Shown piece after piece: positions 1-6,012 of a stretch of DNA of 32,228 nt. How positions within the stretch are numbered: position 1 is the stretch's first letter; each line of letters starts with the position of its first letter. Under the pieces are notes generated by a model. It had not been told where the DNA came from. It did not search any database and saw only the letters and a program-made list of their open reading frames with translations. The position numbers and the translations under genes were made by a program. The stretch comes from a virus, in IMG/VR virus record IMGVR_UViG_3300025083_000129, positions 1-32,228 of that record; one strand, given 5' to 3'.

Positions 1-67
1 GTGACCTATCAGGTATGGTATTAACTGCGAAAGCTAGTGCGTGTAGGTATTCACCGTGATAATTCAT
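1..67 (-). CDS. Start of an unidentified leftward gene, cut by the window edge
   Basis: An ATG at 67 opens a minus-strand frame with no stop before the edge; it reads MNYHGEYLHALAFAVNTIPD and continues out of the window. AAGGAG lies upstream at 88-83, but 15 nt from the ATG is long for a ribosome binding site, so the start is uncertain. It follows the operon of small basic genes in the same direction and would be its next gene. Only about 22 residues are visible, so no function can be given; it could be a chance open frame. Confidence 0.4.
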   Translation of the reverse strand, partial: MNYHGEYLHALAFAVNTIPDRS

Positions 68-88
68 ATGATTACAAGTGAACTCCTT

Positions 89-117
89 ACGTACCCAACA
101 TTTAAAATGTGGTACGT
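89..117. other. Intergenic stem-loop after the small basic gene
   Basis: ACGTACC (89-95) pairs with GGTACGT (111-117), and inside it ACATT (99-103, shifted by two bases) can pair with AATGT. It lies just past the stop of the 43-residue gene. No run of U follows on the minus strand, so a classical terminator is doubtful; an RNA-processing or attenuation structure is as likely. Confidence 0.4.
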
Positions 118-135
118 TACTTATAAGATACGACA

Positions 136-267
136 TTATTTACGTTTAGCTGCTCCACCACGAGAGTACATCTTAGTTTTTTTCATTCCTGCACCACCTT
201 TAGCCATGTACTTAGTCTTCTTCATTCCACCTTTTGCCATGTATTTTGTTTTCTTCTTCATAACCAT
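136..267 (-). CDS. 43-residue basic repeat protein (KKTKYMAKGG repeats)
   Basis: Starts MVMKKKTKYMAKGGMKKTKY and consists almost wholly of near-copies of an 11-residue unit M-K-K-T-K-Y-M-A-K-G-G, ending in RGGAAKRK. The ATG overlaps the stop of the preceding 224-residue gene in a TAATG junction, so translation is probably coupled. Lys/Arg and Gly dominate, with hardly any acidic residue. Very short repeat proteins of this look occur in marine phages, without a function I know. Binding to DNA or to a virion component through the cationic repeats is an inference. ATG codons at 267 and 261 are both usable. Confidence 0.6.
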   Translation of the reverse strand: MVMKKKTKYMAKGGMKKTKYMAKGGAGMKKTKMYSRGGAAKRK

Positions 268-941
268 TATGCTAGTCCTCTTTTCTTTAATCTATCTAAT
301 TGTAACTTTGTAGGCTTTACATTTGTACCTTTATAGTTACCCTTTGAATCCAACTTAGATTCAGGCTTCTTTGTAATCTTTTTCTCTACTTTCTTTTTAA
401 CTTCTTGTTTAGGTTTATTTTGTAGAGCTTTTGTTTTAGTCACCTTTACACTTTTAAGGTTAGATTTTTTTATTTCTTTAATGTCTTTTTTCTTATCTGT
501 CTTCTTAGGTGGCTTGGCATCTGTTTTTATGTTAGTATCTTTTTTCATAACGCTAAATGCATCTTTAGCCTGAGATTTACGTAATGCTGCTTTGCCACCG
601 TCTTTAGGCATTAGTCTAGACCTATCTATATCTCTTACTAAATCTGATTTAGCCTTACTTCCATCATCTTTTTTAGCTGTAGATGCCATAGCCTTTTTCA
701 TACCTCTGCCCATCTGACCCTTTTTATTTGTGCCACTGACAGCAGAACGTACTGTTGCTAACATTTTATCTGGACTAGATACGAGTCTTGAACCTGCAGC
801 ATTTTTTAAGTTTGCTAACACTAATCCTGTGGCTGCATCCTTTGCTAACTCGCCATCTTTTTTAATTCTATAATACTTACTACCTATTTTTCTATACTTA
901 GTTTTTTTACCAAAAACTTTAACTGTATACTCTTTAGCCAT
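267..941 (-). CDS. Lysine-rich, histone-H1-like basic protein, unknown function
   Basis: 224 residues. The N-terminal third (about 1-75) looks folded, opening MAKEYTVKVFGKKTKYRKIG. The rest is low-complexity and strongly basic; roughly residues 140-210 are a K/P/T/S/V-rich tail like a histone H1 C-terminus, with stretches such as KKTDKKKDIKEIKKSNLK. No catalytic motif is visible. It is joined to both neighbours by TAATG junctions (941 and 267). A nucleic-acid-coating or packaging role is inferred from composition and its place in a run of basic virion-side genes; ribosomal-protein mimicry or a scaffold role is not excluded. Confidence 0.75.
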   Translation of the reverse strand: MAKEYTVKVFGKKTKYRKIGSKYYRIKKDGELAKDAATGLVLANLKNAAGSRLVSSPDKMLATVRSAVSGTNKKGQMGRGMKKAMASTAKKDDGSKAKSDLVRDIDRSRLMPKDGGKAALRKSQAKDAFSVMKKDTNIKTDAKPPKKTDKKKDIKEIKKSNLKSVKVTKTKALQNKPKQEVKKKVEKKITKKPESKLDSKGNYKGTNVKPTKLQLDRLKKRGLA

Positions 942-1201
942 TACACTCTCCTCACTAGTTTTTTAGCATTACGTGTTCTCTTAAAAGAACGATTGGCAGT
1001 TTTAGATGCTACAGCTAAATTACTAGTTCTGTTATCTTTTGGATTGCCATTCTTATGGTGGACATCTTTACCTGCTACCTTCGCAGTTCCACCTGCTTTC
1101 ATAACTATCTTACGTGCTTTGTTTCTACCTGCTCTGTTCACCTTCTGTGCAGGTTTAGAGTGGTAGTTAGCGTATTCTTTTTTGTAATTGCGATTAGGCA
1201 T
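941..1201 (-). CDS. Small HNH-type endonuclease-like protein
   Basis: 86 residues, very basic. Around residues 45-68 it carries DVHHKNGNPKDNRTSNLAVA, matching the HNH consensus: paired His, N-G-N-P, then D-N-R-x-S-N-L. The C-terminal part is Arg/Lys-rich. In the HNH family these residues bind a metal and cut DNA. Phage HNH proteins are often coded beside the packaging genes, which would suit this leftward operon, but terminase is not in view. The first His pair and final Asn are present, so activity is plausible. It is much shorter than homing endonucleases and lacks a separate DNA-binding domain, so a nicking or packaging cofactor role is likelier than homing. Confidence 0.7.
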   Translation of the reverse strand: MPNRNYKKEYANYHSKPAQKVNRAGRNKARKIVMKAGGTAKVAGKDVHHKNGNPKDNRTSNLAVASKTANRSFKRTRNAKKLVRRV

Positions 1202-1428
1202 TAGTTGCCTGTTATTTTATTGTAGGCTTCCATACCCTTTGGACCACTAGCTTTTAAAGCACGTAGACCTGCATTATCTGTGACTGAACCACCTGCTGTG
1301 TACATATGTTGTTTGCCACCTACACTGCCACCATAAGCCATCTTAACTTTCTTCTTAGGCTCTTTAGGTTTCTTACCTAACATAGATATAATTATGGCTA
1401 TGCCACCCTTACCTTTTTTATTTGCCAT
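1201..1428 (-). CDS. 75-residue Gly/Lys protein with GGSV motifs
   Basis: Opens MANKKGKGGIAIIISMLGKK. A short hydrophobic stretch (about 10-17) is followed by a basic K/P-rich stretch and then two related glycine motifs, MAYGGSVGG and YTAGGSVTD. The same GGSV-type peptide occurs in other proteins of this phage (coded at 136-267, 1418-1738 and 28469-30547). The start overlaps the upstream gene by 11 nt. Function unknown; placement suggests a virion or assembly peptide. Confidence 0.65.
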   Translation of the reverse strand: MANKKGKGGIAIIISMLGKKPKEPKKKVKMAYGGSVGGKQHMYTAGGSVTDNAGLRALKASGPKGMEAYNKITGN

Positions 1429-1738
1429 TTCTCTTGACCTTTCTCTTGTCTACAGTTGATAGCACGTAGCCACCACTGCGATAATCGTTAGCACCTATTC
1501 TGTTCTTTGTAATTGAACCACCACTAGCTTTGCCTAATGCCCTAGTAGCTTTTGATTCGTATATAATGATTTGGTCTTCTGAGTCCATTAGCTTACTAAG
1601 CTCAGAGCCTTCAATCTCTCCACCACCACCTGCTATTTGATTACTCGCATCTTTGTTCACTGCTCTGAATATAGCCATGCCTTTAACTTCACCGTGCTTG
1701 TCAATAAGTTTGTCTTTTATTTTTTGTATCTCATTCAT
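1418..1738 (-). CDS. 106-residue protein with C-terminal GGSI/GGYV motifs
   Basis: I place the start at the ATG at 1738 (MNEIQKIKDKLIDKHGEVKG). A GGGGAAG ribosome binding site lies about 6-7 nt upstream, whereas a longer GTG start at 1759 would overlap the previous gene and has no such site. The N-terminal half looks helical and charged. A Gly4 stretch (GGGGEIEG) precedes an acidic segment, and the C-terminus carries GKASGGSITKNRIG and YRSGGYVLST before a basic tail. Unknown function; the shared glycine motif links it to the neighbouring small genes. Confidence 0.65.
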   Translation of the reverse strand: MNEIQKIKDKLIDKHGEVKGMAIFRAVNKDASNQIAGGGGEIEGSELSKLMDSEDQIIIYESKATRALGKASGGSITKNRIGANDYRSGGYVLSTVDKRKVKRNGK

Positions 1739-1752
1739 TATTTCTTCCCCTG

Positions 1753-2046
1753 TTACCACTTCACCTTATGTGACCAGTATTTAGCTGATAACTTTGAAGT
1801 TGGTTTGCCTTGAGCATTGTGCCTTGCATAATAACTCTTCTTACGTGCTTTATCTTTAGCACTAGTAGGATTCTTACCTGCTCCACTGACACCTTGTTGC
1901 CCAAAGCGAATGAATTTGTATGTGTCACCTTCTTTTGCCATCACGCAATGTGACTTAGTTTTATGATTAGGTGTTCTCTTAGGCTTGTTTACACCCTTGA
2001 GACCTTCCTCTTTCATTTTTGATTTGACTCTCTCTGGGATAGCCAT
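1753..2046 (-). CDS. Conserved small marine-phage protein ending YWSHKVKW
   Basis: 97 residues, basic. The order of motifs is PERVKSKMKEEG, NKPKRTPNHKTKSH, YKFIRFGQQGVSGAG, KKSYYARHNAQG and finally KLSAKYWSHKVKW. I recognise this pattern from short proteins common in marine myo- and podoviruses (a DUF family, possibly DUF6321), for which no function is known to me. Many Lys, Arg and His and no obvious enzyme motif suggest a DNA- or RNA-contacting structural peptide (inference). It sits 2 nt from the upstream gene's stop. Confidence 0.7.
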   Translation of the reverse strand: MAIPERVKSKMKEEGLKGVNKPKRTPNHKTKSHCVMAKEGDTYKFIRFGQQGVSGAGKNPTSAKDKARKKSYYARHNAQGKPTSKLSAKYWSHKVKW

Positions 2047-2048
2047 AG

Positions 2049-2258
2049 TTATATTCTCACTTTATCTGATTCTTTATCTTCAAAGCACTTATACTTCAAT
2101 GCTTGGAACATAGGCATATAGTCTGGGAGGTCAGCAGCCATCTCATAGGTACGTACTATACATTCCTGCTTAGTTTCGTATGGACCTTCCAAATCTTTTA
2201 GTGTGTGACATATATTGGAATTACCAATCATGCACACAAGTACGTATGCTTCAAACAT
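2049..2258 (-). CDS. 69-residue cysteine-containing protein, unknown
   Basis: Opens MFEAYVLVCMIGNSNICHTL and carries four cysteines (about residues 9, 17, 33 and 58). The first 12 residues are hydrophobic and could form a weak signal or anchor. It is acidic at the C-terminal end (CFEDKESDKVRI), unlike its basic neighbours. The ATG overlaps the stop of the upstream gene in TAATG. Function not recognised. Confidence 0.6.
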   Translation of the reverse strand: MFEAYVLVCMIGNSNICHTLKDLEGPYETKQECIVRTYEMAADLPDYMPMFQALKYKCFEDKESDKVRI

Positions 2259-2464
2259 TAGTCTAACATTCCTTCTGCCTTCATAGCTGTTTCCACATGC
2301 TTAAGAGTGTACCTCACTCCTGTGTCAGCTTCAATGGCAGCACGTACATAAAATACGGAACTATGTGGTATATGTAAGCTCTTAAGTGTGTTATTTAGGA
2401 TAGCACTGTAAAATGCTTCCAACATATTCTCTGGTGTATATAGTTTTACTGATTTTTTACGCAT
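2258..2464 (-). CDS. 68-residue first gene of the leftward operon, unknown
   Basis: Opens MRKKSVKLYTPENMLEAFYS and looks wholly helical. I use the ATG at 2464; a TTG two codons further up (2470) is part of a TTGACA hexamer and lacks a ribosome binding site. No good Shine-Dalgarno is seen for the ATG either (upstream CTCTTGACA), so translation may be weak or unusual. It lies about 137 nt downstream of the predicted leftward start site and just past the TTAAGTG array. A first gene behind an operator could be a regulator, but no clear helix-turn-helix is visible. Confidence 0.6.
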   Translation of the reverse strand: MRKKSVKLYTPENMLEAFYSAILNNTLKSLHIPHSSVFYVRAAIEADTGVRYTLKHVETAMKAEGMLD

Positions 2465-2511
2465 TGTCAAGAGTATTTTTATATATGTACGGATATTTAT
2501 TCTAATAATAT

Positions 2512-2600
2512 CACTTAAGTGTTCATTTAAGTGTATTTAACAAGTATATATCTTTTTATTTAAGTGTTTTATTATAGTGTTACACTTAAGTGGTTAAGTT
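2512..2600. repeat. TTAAGTG operator-like repeat array
   Basis: TTAAGTG occurs at 2515-2521, 2527-2533, 2560-2566 and 2586-2592, with the variant TTAAGTT at 2594-2600. The first and fourth copies form perfect 10-bp palindromes CACTTAAGTG (2512-2521 and 2583-2592). A further half site CACTTAA is at 2740-2746. The array begins at the predicted leftward transcription start and runs into the 5' leader, where a bound repressor or activator would control the operon. Iterons for replication initiation are the alternative. Confidence 0.6.
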
Positions 2601-2607
2601 ATAGCTA

Positions 2608-2636
2608 ATTATAACAGGTTTTATACATCTTGTCAA
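2608..2636 (-). promoter_or_regulatory. Consensus leftward sigma70 promoter
   Basis: On the minus strand TTGACA (2636-2631) is followed by a 17-nt spacer and TATAAT (2613-2608), preceded by TGT, an extended -10. Both hexamers and the spacing match the sigma70 consensus exactly. Transcription would start near 2601 and enter the small basic genes starting at 2464. The last TTAAGTG-type repeat ends at 2600, next to the predicted start. Confidence 0.8.
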
Positions 2637-2672
2637 TAGCAATTAATTTATTCATGTACGATTGTTAATTTA

Positions 2673-2692
2673 GTGTGGTATTTATGTCACAC
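2673..2692. repeat. GTGTG...TCACAC inverted repeat, copy 1
   Basis: GTGTGGTATTTATGTCACAC matches the inverted repeat at 5695-5714 at 17 of 20 positions. It lies between the leftward promoter and a candidate rightward one. It may bind a regulator or fold in RNA. The 8-nt centre is not the 6-nt centre of a CRP site. Confidence 0.5.
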
Positions 2693-2701
2693 ATTAGGTG
2701 C

Positions 2702-2730
2702 TAGGCAATGGGTATATTGACAGTTATACT
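2702..2730 (+). promoter_or_regulatory. Possible rightward promoter facing the leftward one
   Basis: TAGGCA (2702-2707), 17-nt spacer, TATACT (2725-2730): 4/6 and 5/6 matches to sigma70. The predicted start near 2737 lies on the CACTTAA half site (2740-2746), which would tie it to the same regulator. The leader to the first gene would be over 500 nt, which weakens the case. Confidence 0.3.
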
Positions 2731-2773
2731 TGTGGTTAACACTTAAAAATACCTATCTGTGTATTTCTCTGAG

Positions 2774-2807
2774 TACGTATACGTATACCCCCCACCTGCC
2801 ACCTGCC
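2774..2807. repeat. TACGTATACGTA palindrome beside a C-rich direct repeat
   Basis: A perfect 12-bp palindrome TACGTATACGTA (2774-2785) is followed by CCCCCC (2788-2793) and two tandem ACCTGCC units (2794-2807). This is the only C-rich patch in the control region. Its strand asymmetry suggests a protein-binding or origin element; no known element is recognised. Confidence 0.45.
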
Positions 2808-3212
2808 TAGCCTATATATATAGTGTAATAGCTAACCTATTGAAATAAATAATGTTTTATATGCTATATATAGACTGAATAATTTAATTTATAGCTATAT
2901 GTTGTATATAATATGAATAGTTTAAACTGATTTATTATGAGTTATCTTTATTATATTTAATTGATATCATGTATCATAAAAACTGATACCTATACATTAA
3001 ATCTATATACATAAATAAAAAGTAAATACACGTTTACTATATTATATATACATCATTCAACATGATATCATTTAAACACGATTTAAAGACCATACAACAA
3101 TGTTTATTGTTTATGGTATCATTAGTTATATAATTAAGTTTAAGCGTTTTTGTTGTCTATCATACGTTACAAGCCATTGATTAAATTAAATTGAAAATAA
3201 TTAAAAATAAAC

Positions 3213-3241
3213 TTTACTTATACAAATAAATAAAATATAAG
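3213..3241 (+). promoter_or_regulatory. Possible early promoter before the first rightward gene
   Basis: TTTACT (3213-3218), 17-nt spacer, TATAAG (3236-3241), with the expected start near 3248 and the gene ATG at 3282. DNA here is so AT-rich that such matches can arise by chance, but position and spacing fit an early promoter. Confidence 0.35.
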
Positions 3242-3281
3242 ATTACTTAATTACATATTAACTTTTTAAGGATTAAACAAA

Positions 3282-3941
3282 ATGACTAATACAATAAACA
3301 TACAAACTTTAACTAATACTGTTAGCATCAACATAAGTAATAACTTAATTGATTTTTATACTAAAACATTAAATGAATATTTACCTTTAAATGGTATTAA
3401 TAATGGTATTGATAAAGTAAGTGAAACAATCCAAAATGAATTATATAATCTTTTATACTATCCAATTAAGATGGAATTATTTAAAAATGATTACTTAGAA
3501 ATTAAACATGCTAATGATTTTGATGAAATCTTTATGTTTATAAAAAATGGTACATATTTTGATTATAACTTTAACGTGGATAGTTTAATTGGATTAATAA
3601 ACAATCAATTAAATAAACTGTTTATTAGAATTAAAAAGAATACAATGAAAAAAAGAGTATTAAGTGAGATACAAGACAACAATGATTGTTTTATTATGGA
3701 TTATAATAATATAACTAAAATTAAAGATGTTGATGATATTGTTAGTACTATTAAAGACAATGCATATACACAATTATTATCCTTTGTTTTTTATTATGAT
3801 AGCAAAGCTATTAATTATAATTTTGATAGCTTACATAAAATAGTTATGGATTTAAAACATTTAGCTAATAATAAAAAGTATACAAAATTTATAAAAGAAA
3901 TAGTACAATTTGAATTAAAAGAAATACATAACAGTAAATAA
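3282..3941 (+). CDS. Unknown 219-residue early protein
   Basis: Opens MTNTINIQTLTNTVSINISN, with an AAGGA ribosome binding site about 10 nt upstream. It is rich in Asn, Ile, Lys and Asp, as expected from the extreme AT bias, and looks mostly helical. No catalytic motif, cysteine cluster or membrane segment stands out. It is the first gene of the early region; phage genes in that position often act on the host, but nothing in the sequence shows this. Confidence 0.75.
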   Translation: MTNTINIQTLTNTVSINISNNLIDFYTKTLNEYLPLNGINNGIDKVSETIQNELYNLLYYPIKMELFKNDYLEIKHANDFDEIFMFIKNGTYFDYNFNVDSLIGLINNQLNKLFIRIKKNTMKKRVLSEIQDNNDCFIMDYNNITKIKDVDDIVSTIKDNAYTQLLSFVFYYDSKAINYNFDSLHKIVMDLKHLANNKKYTKFIKEIVQFELKEIHNSK

Positions 3942-3954
3942 CTTTAATACTCTT

Positions 3955-4000
3955 ATGATACATGTTTTTATTAACGTGTATCATGGGAGCTTTAAAGCTC
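3955..4000. other. Two consecutive stem-loops after the first early gene
   Basis: ATGATACATG (3955-3964) pairs with CGTGTATCAT (3975-3984) over 9 of 10 positions. It is followed at once by the perfect palindrome GAGCTTTAAAGCTC (3987-4000). They lie between a gene ending at 3941 and one starting at 4034. Without a U-run they may be processing or attenuation sites rather than simple terminators. Confidence 0.45.
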
Positions 4001-4033
4001 AATTAAAGTAACAATTAAAAAGGATAAAATAAA

Positions 4034-4291
4034 ATGAATGATACAATTACAAATCAAAATAAATTTGAATGTGAATATTATGAATTAGTTAATGAAATTG
4101 AATGTGCTATTGCAGATATAATAAGAGAAAAAATAATTAAATCACATAATAAAAATATAGCATATGGAATGAAATTTAATTATAAAGATAATGATTTAGA
4201 TATAGCCATAAATAATCATGTTTTTAAAAATGGTTTTAATAGCAATATTGAAAATGTTTTAAATGAAATAGATATACAAGATAAATATTAA
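4034..4291 (+). CDS. Unknown 85-residue early protein
   Basis: Opens MNDTITNQNKFECEYYELVN behind an AAAGGA ribosome binding site. It is Asn/Ile/Glu-rich, predicted helical in the first half and more mixed in the second, with two cysteines and no recognised motif. It stands alone between stem-loops on both sides. Function unknown. Confidence 0.6.
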   Translation: MNDTITNQNKFECEYYELVNEIECAIADIIREKIIKSHNKNIAYGMKFNYKDNDLDIAINNHVFKNGFNSNIENVLNEIDIQDKY

Positions 4292-4304
4292 TAAAAATAA
4301 ATTG

Positions 4305-4334
4305 ACAAGGTTATTATTAATTTAGTAACCTTGT
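4305..4334. other. ACAAG...CTTGT intergenic stem-loop, copy 1
   Basis: ACAAGGTTA (4305-4313) and TAACCTTGT (4326-4334) form a perfect 9-bp stem with a 12-nt AT-rich loop. It belongs to the same class as the stem-loops at 6605-6636 and 7830-7861, which share the ACAAG...CTTGT outer pairs. TTGACA overlaps its left edge but has no -10 at 17 nt. Confidence 0.55.
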
Positions 4335-4376
4335 TAAATAACTAATATAAATTAAATAACATAAGGATATAAACAA

Positions 4377-5387
4377 ATGATTAAATTAGATATAAATAAA
4401 TATTTAACTAGTAAAACTTTTAACTTAGATAATGTTACTTATAATAATATTAAAGTTTTAGATATGAATTTAAACCAATTAAAAAATATATGTAAAGATT
4501 ATGGTTTTACTACGTTTTTAAGTGAAAGCAAATCACAAACTAAACTAGCTAAAAACTTAAAAGAATTAAATATGTATTCAATAGGTATTGCTATTGCACC
4601 ATATGAATTAATAAAAGATTTTAATAATAATGATTATCATAAAGATATATTAGATTATTTAAATTATAATGGATTAGATAAAGTTATTACAACAGTTTGC
4701 AACAATGCGACTATATCTTGTAAAAGTAATTGTGTTATCTTTTATAGTGGAAATCCTGCTTATATAGATGCTAAACAAAAAGCTATGTTAAAACGTAAAA
4801 AGTTATTATTAAATAATCCTATGTTATTTTTAGCTATGTATATTAGATATATACAATTAAAAGCTAATTACTGTTTAAGAAATAATCTTTTATTATCTAT
4901 ACGTTTTAATATTTCAAGTGACATTGAATATGAAAATATTAATATTGTTTATAATAATAAAGTAAATACATTTTCTAATATAGCTAATGAAATAATACAA
5001 CAAACTAAAATAGATAATGATAAAGATATCATATTAAAAAATTATGATTATACTAAAAACTTTAATAGAATAGCTAATAAAGATTATAAGTTTGTTTATT
5101 CAGTAAGTGACAACGATACTAATAAAACTAAAATAGCTATTAATAATGGTTTAAGTTTAGCTATGATATTTGATACAAAAAGAAATAAAGATTTACCTAA
5201 AACATATAAAGTTAATAATAAAATATTTAAAGTTATTGACGGTGATTTACATGATTATTTACCACAACATAAAGAACAATGTATAATTGGATTAAGATTT
5301 AAATATAAAGCTAAGGATAAAAAAGATAAAAGATTAATTGAATTAAATAAAGCTATATTAAATGGATTTGTTAAAATAGCAAGTTAA
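4377..5387 (+). CDS. GP88-like phage protein (Pfam 'Gene product 88' type)
   Basis: 336 residues. I recognise the order of blocks of the phage Gene product 88 family: a cysteine block ATISCKSNCVIFYSGNPA (about 108-125), then QKAMLKRKKLLLNNP followed by a long helix, LLSIRFNISSDIEYENI (about 172-188), NYDYTKNFNRIA (about 222-233), VYSVSDND, and FKVIDGDLHDYLPQ (about 282-295) ending IIGLRFKYKAK. The family's biochemical role is not known to me; the invariant Cys, Arg, Asp and His residues suggest a metal-dependent enzyme or nucleic-acid binder (inference). This copy is very AT-biased. It is the longest early gene and carries the ACAAG stem-loop in its leader. Confidence 0.6.
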   Translation: MIKLDINKYLTSKTFNLDNVTYNNIKVLDMNLNQLKNICKDYGFTTFLSESKSQTKLAKNLKELNMYSIGIAIAPYELIKDFNNNDYHKDILDYLNYNGLDKVITTVCNNATISCKSNCVIFYSGNPAYIDAKQKAMLKRKKLLLNNPMLFLAMYIRYIQLKANYCLRNNLLLSIRFNISSDIEYENINIVYNNKVNTFSNIANEIIQQTKIDNDKDIILKNYDYTKNFNRIANKDYKFVYSVSDNDTNKTKIAINNGLSLAMIFDTKRNKDLPKTYKVNNKIFKVIDGDLHDYLPQHKEQCIIGLRFKYKAKDKKDKRLIELNKAILNGFVKIAS

Positions 5388-5483
5388 TAAATAGGCTAGT
5401 ATAGTATAGTTTAATTGTTTACCTATGCTATACAGTCTTTAAATAGCCATTAAAGGTATAACTAAAATAAAGGATAGATTAAA

Positions 5484-5681
5484 ATGTTACAATCATTAAT
5501 ACTAACAGTTAAAATATTAATTATGTTTTCATATTTAATAATGGGATTATATATAATTGATATAGTAGAAACACGTTTTGAATATTGGGATAGTATAGAC
5601 ATGTTGGCTAGTGCAATAGGTACTATATTTATAATGTTTTCATTTATGTTACTATATATATTTAGTTGTATTAAAAAGTAA
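5484..5681 (+). CDS. Small early membrane protein, two transmembrane segments
   Basis: 65 residues with two hydrophobic helices (about 5-26 and 40-61) separated by a charged turn ETRFEYWDS; the C-terminus is basic. AAAGGA lies upstream. Early two-helix phage membrane proteins can be superinfection-exclusion or host-envelope factors, but a holin-like role cannot be excluded. There is no signal for a specific family. Confidence 0.6.
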   Translation: MLQSLILTVKILIMFSYLIMGLYIIDIVETRFEYWDSIDMLASAIGTIFIMFSFMLLYIFSCIKK

Positions 5682-5694
5682 AATAAATATTATG

Positions 5695-5714
5695 GTGTGA
5701 TATAAATGTCACAC
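5695..5714. repeat. GTGTGA...TCACAC inverted repeat, copy 2
   Basis: GTGTGATATAAATGTCACAC, extendable to about 10 bp with one mismatch (5691-5718), sits right after the membrane-protein gene. It matches the control-region element at 2673-2692 at 17 of 20 positions. A second inverted repeat, AGTTAGT/ACTAACT, follows between about 5736 and 5778. A regulator site or RNA hairpin is possible. Confidence 0.5.
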
Positions 5715-5830
5715 TATAATAAAACATGATAGTAGTATAGTTAGTTAAAATAAATAAAAATAATTAATTGACTAACTAAAAATAATAATATACTTTAATT
5801 ATATAACTAAATAGAAAAGGAAATAATAGA

Positions 5831-5989
5831 ATGGCTAATTCAAAAAAATGTAGTATATGTGATATTCATTTTGATAATAATATTAAATCAGTAATGCATC
5901 AAGATGAAGATGAAGAAGTAAATTTTTATTGTGTATCATGTTATGAAGAAGATTATAATGAAATACATAATCCAACATATGAAGATTAA
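5831..5989 (+). CDS. 52-residue zinc-ribbon-like protein
   Basis: Opens MANSKKCSICDIHFDN. Two CxxC pairs (CSIC at residues 7-10 and CVSC near 34-37) are separated by about 23 residues, as in a small zinc ribbon, and the C-terminus is acidic. AAAAGGAAA lies about 9 nt before the ATG. Small zinc ribbons in phage early regions often bind host RNA polymerase or nucleic acid; that is inference. Confidence 0.6.
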   Translation: MANSKKCSICDIHFDNNIKSVMHQDEDEEVNFYCVSCYEEDYNEIHNPTYED

Positions 5990-6012
5990 TTTAAATAGAA
6001 AAGGAAACTAAA

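Larger units (their letters stand above)
2465..3281. other. AT-rich divergent control region, candidate origin
   Basis: About 800 bases without a convincing gene, between the leftward basic-protein operon and the rightward early genes. It contains the leftward consensus promoter, the TTAAGTG array, two candidate rightward promoters, several inverted repeats (for example TGATATCA at 2962-2969 and 3063-3070, and GTATCA/TGATAC at 2971-2976 and 2984-2989), and a single C-rich island in otherwise very AT-rich DNA. Divergent transcription, repeats and easily melted DNA are usual for a regulatory switch or replication origin; origin activity is inference only. Confidence 0.6.

Noticed and set aside
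56-313. Plus-strand open frame of 85 residues with hydrophobic repeats
   Set aside because: It is the antisense of the MKKTKYMAKGG repeat gene (136-267) and of the end of the 224-residue gene; no ribosome binding site and wrong orientation for this operon.
2465-2470. TTGACA at the start of the first leftward gene as a promoter
   Set aside because: At 17 nt spacing on the minus strand there is AAAACT, not a -10 hexamer; it merely overlaps a TTG start option.
4302-4330. TTGACA at 4302 as a promoter of the same family
   Set aside because: At 17 nt spacing it meets GTAACC, not a -10 hexamer, and it overlaps the left arm of a strong stem-loop.
5695-5714. Possible CRP-binding site (GTGTGA...TCACAC)
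   Set aside because: The consensus CRP site has 6 nt between TGTGA and TCACA; here there are 8, so CRP binding is not supported. The inverted repeat itself is kept as a feature.
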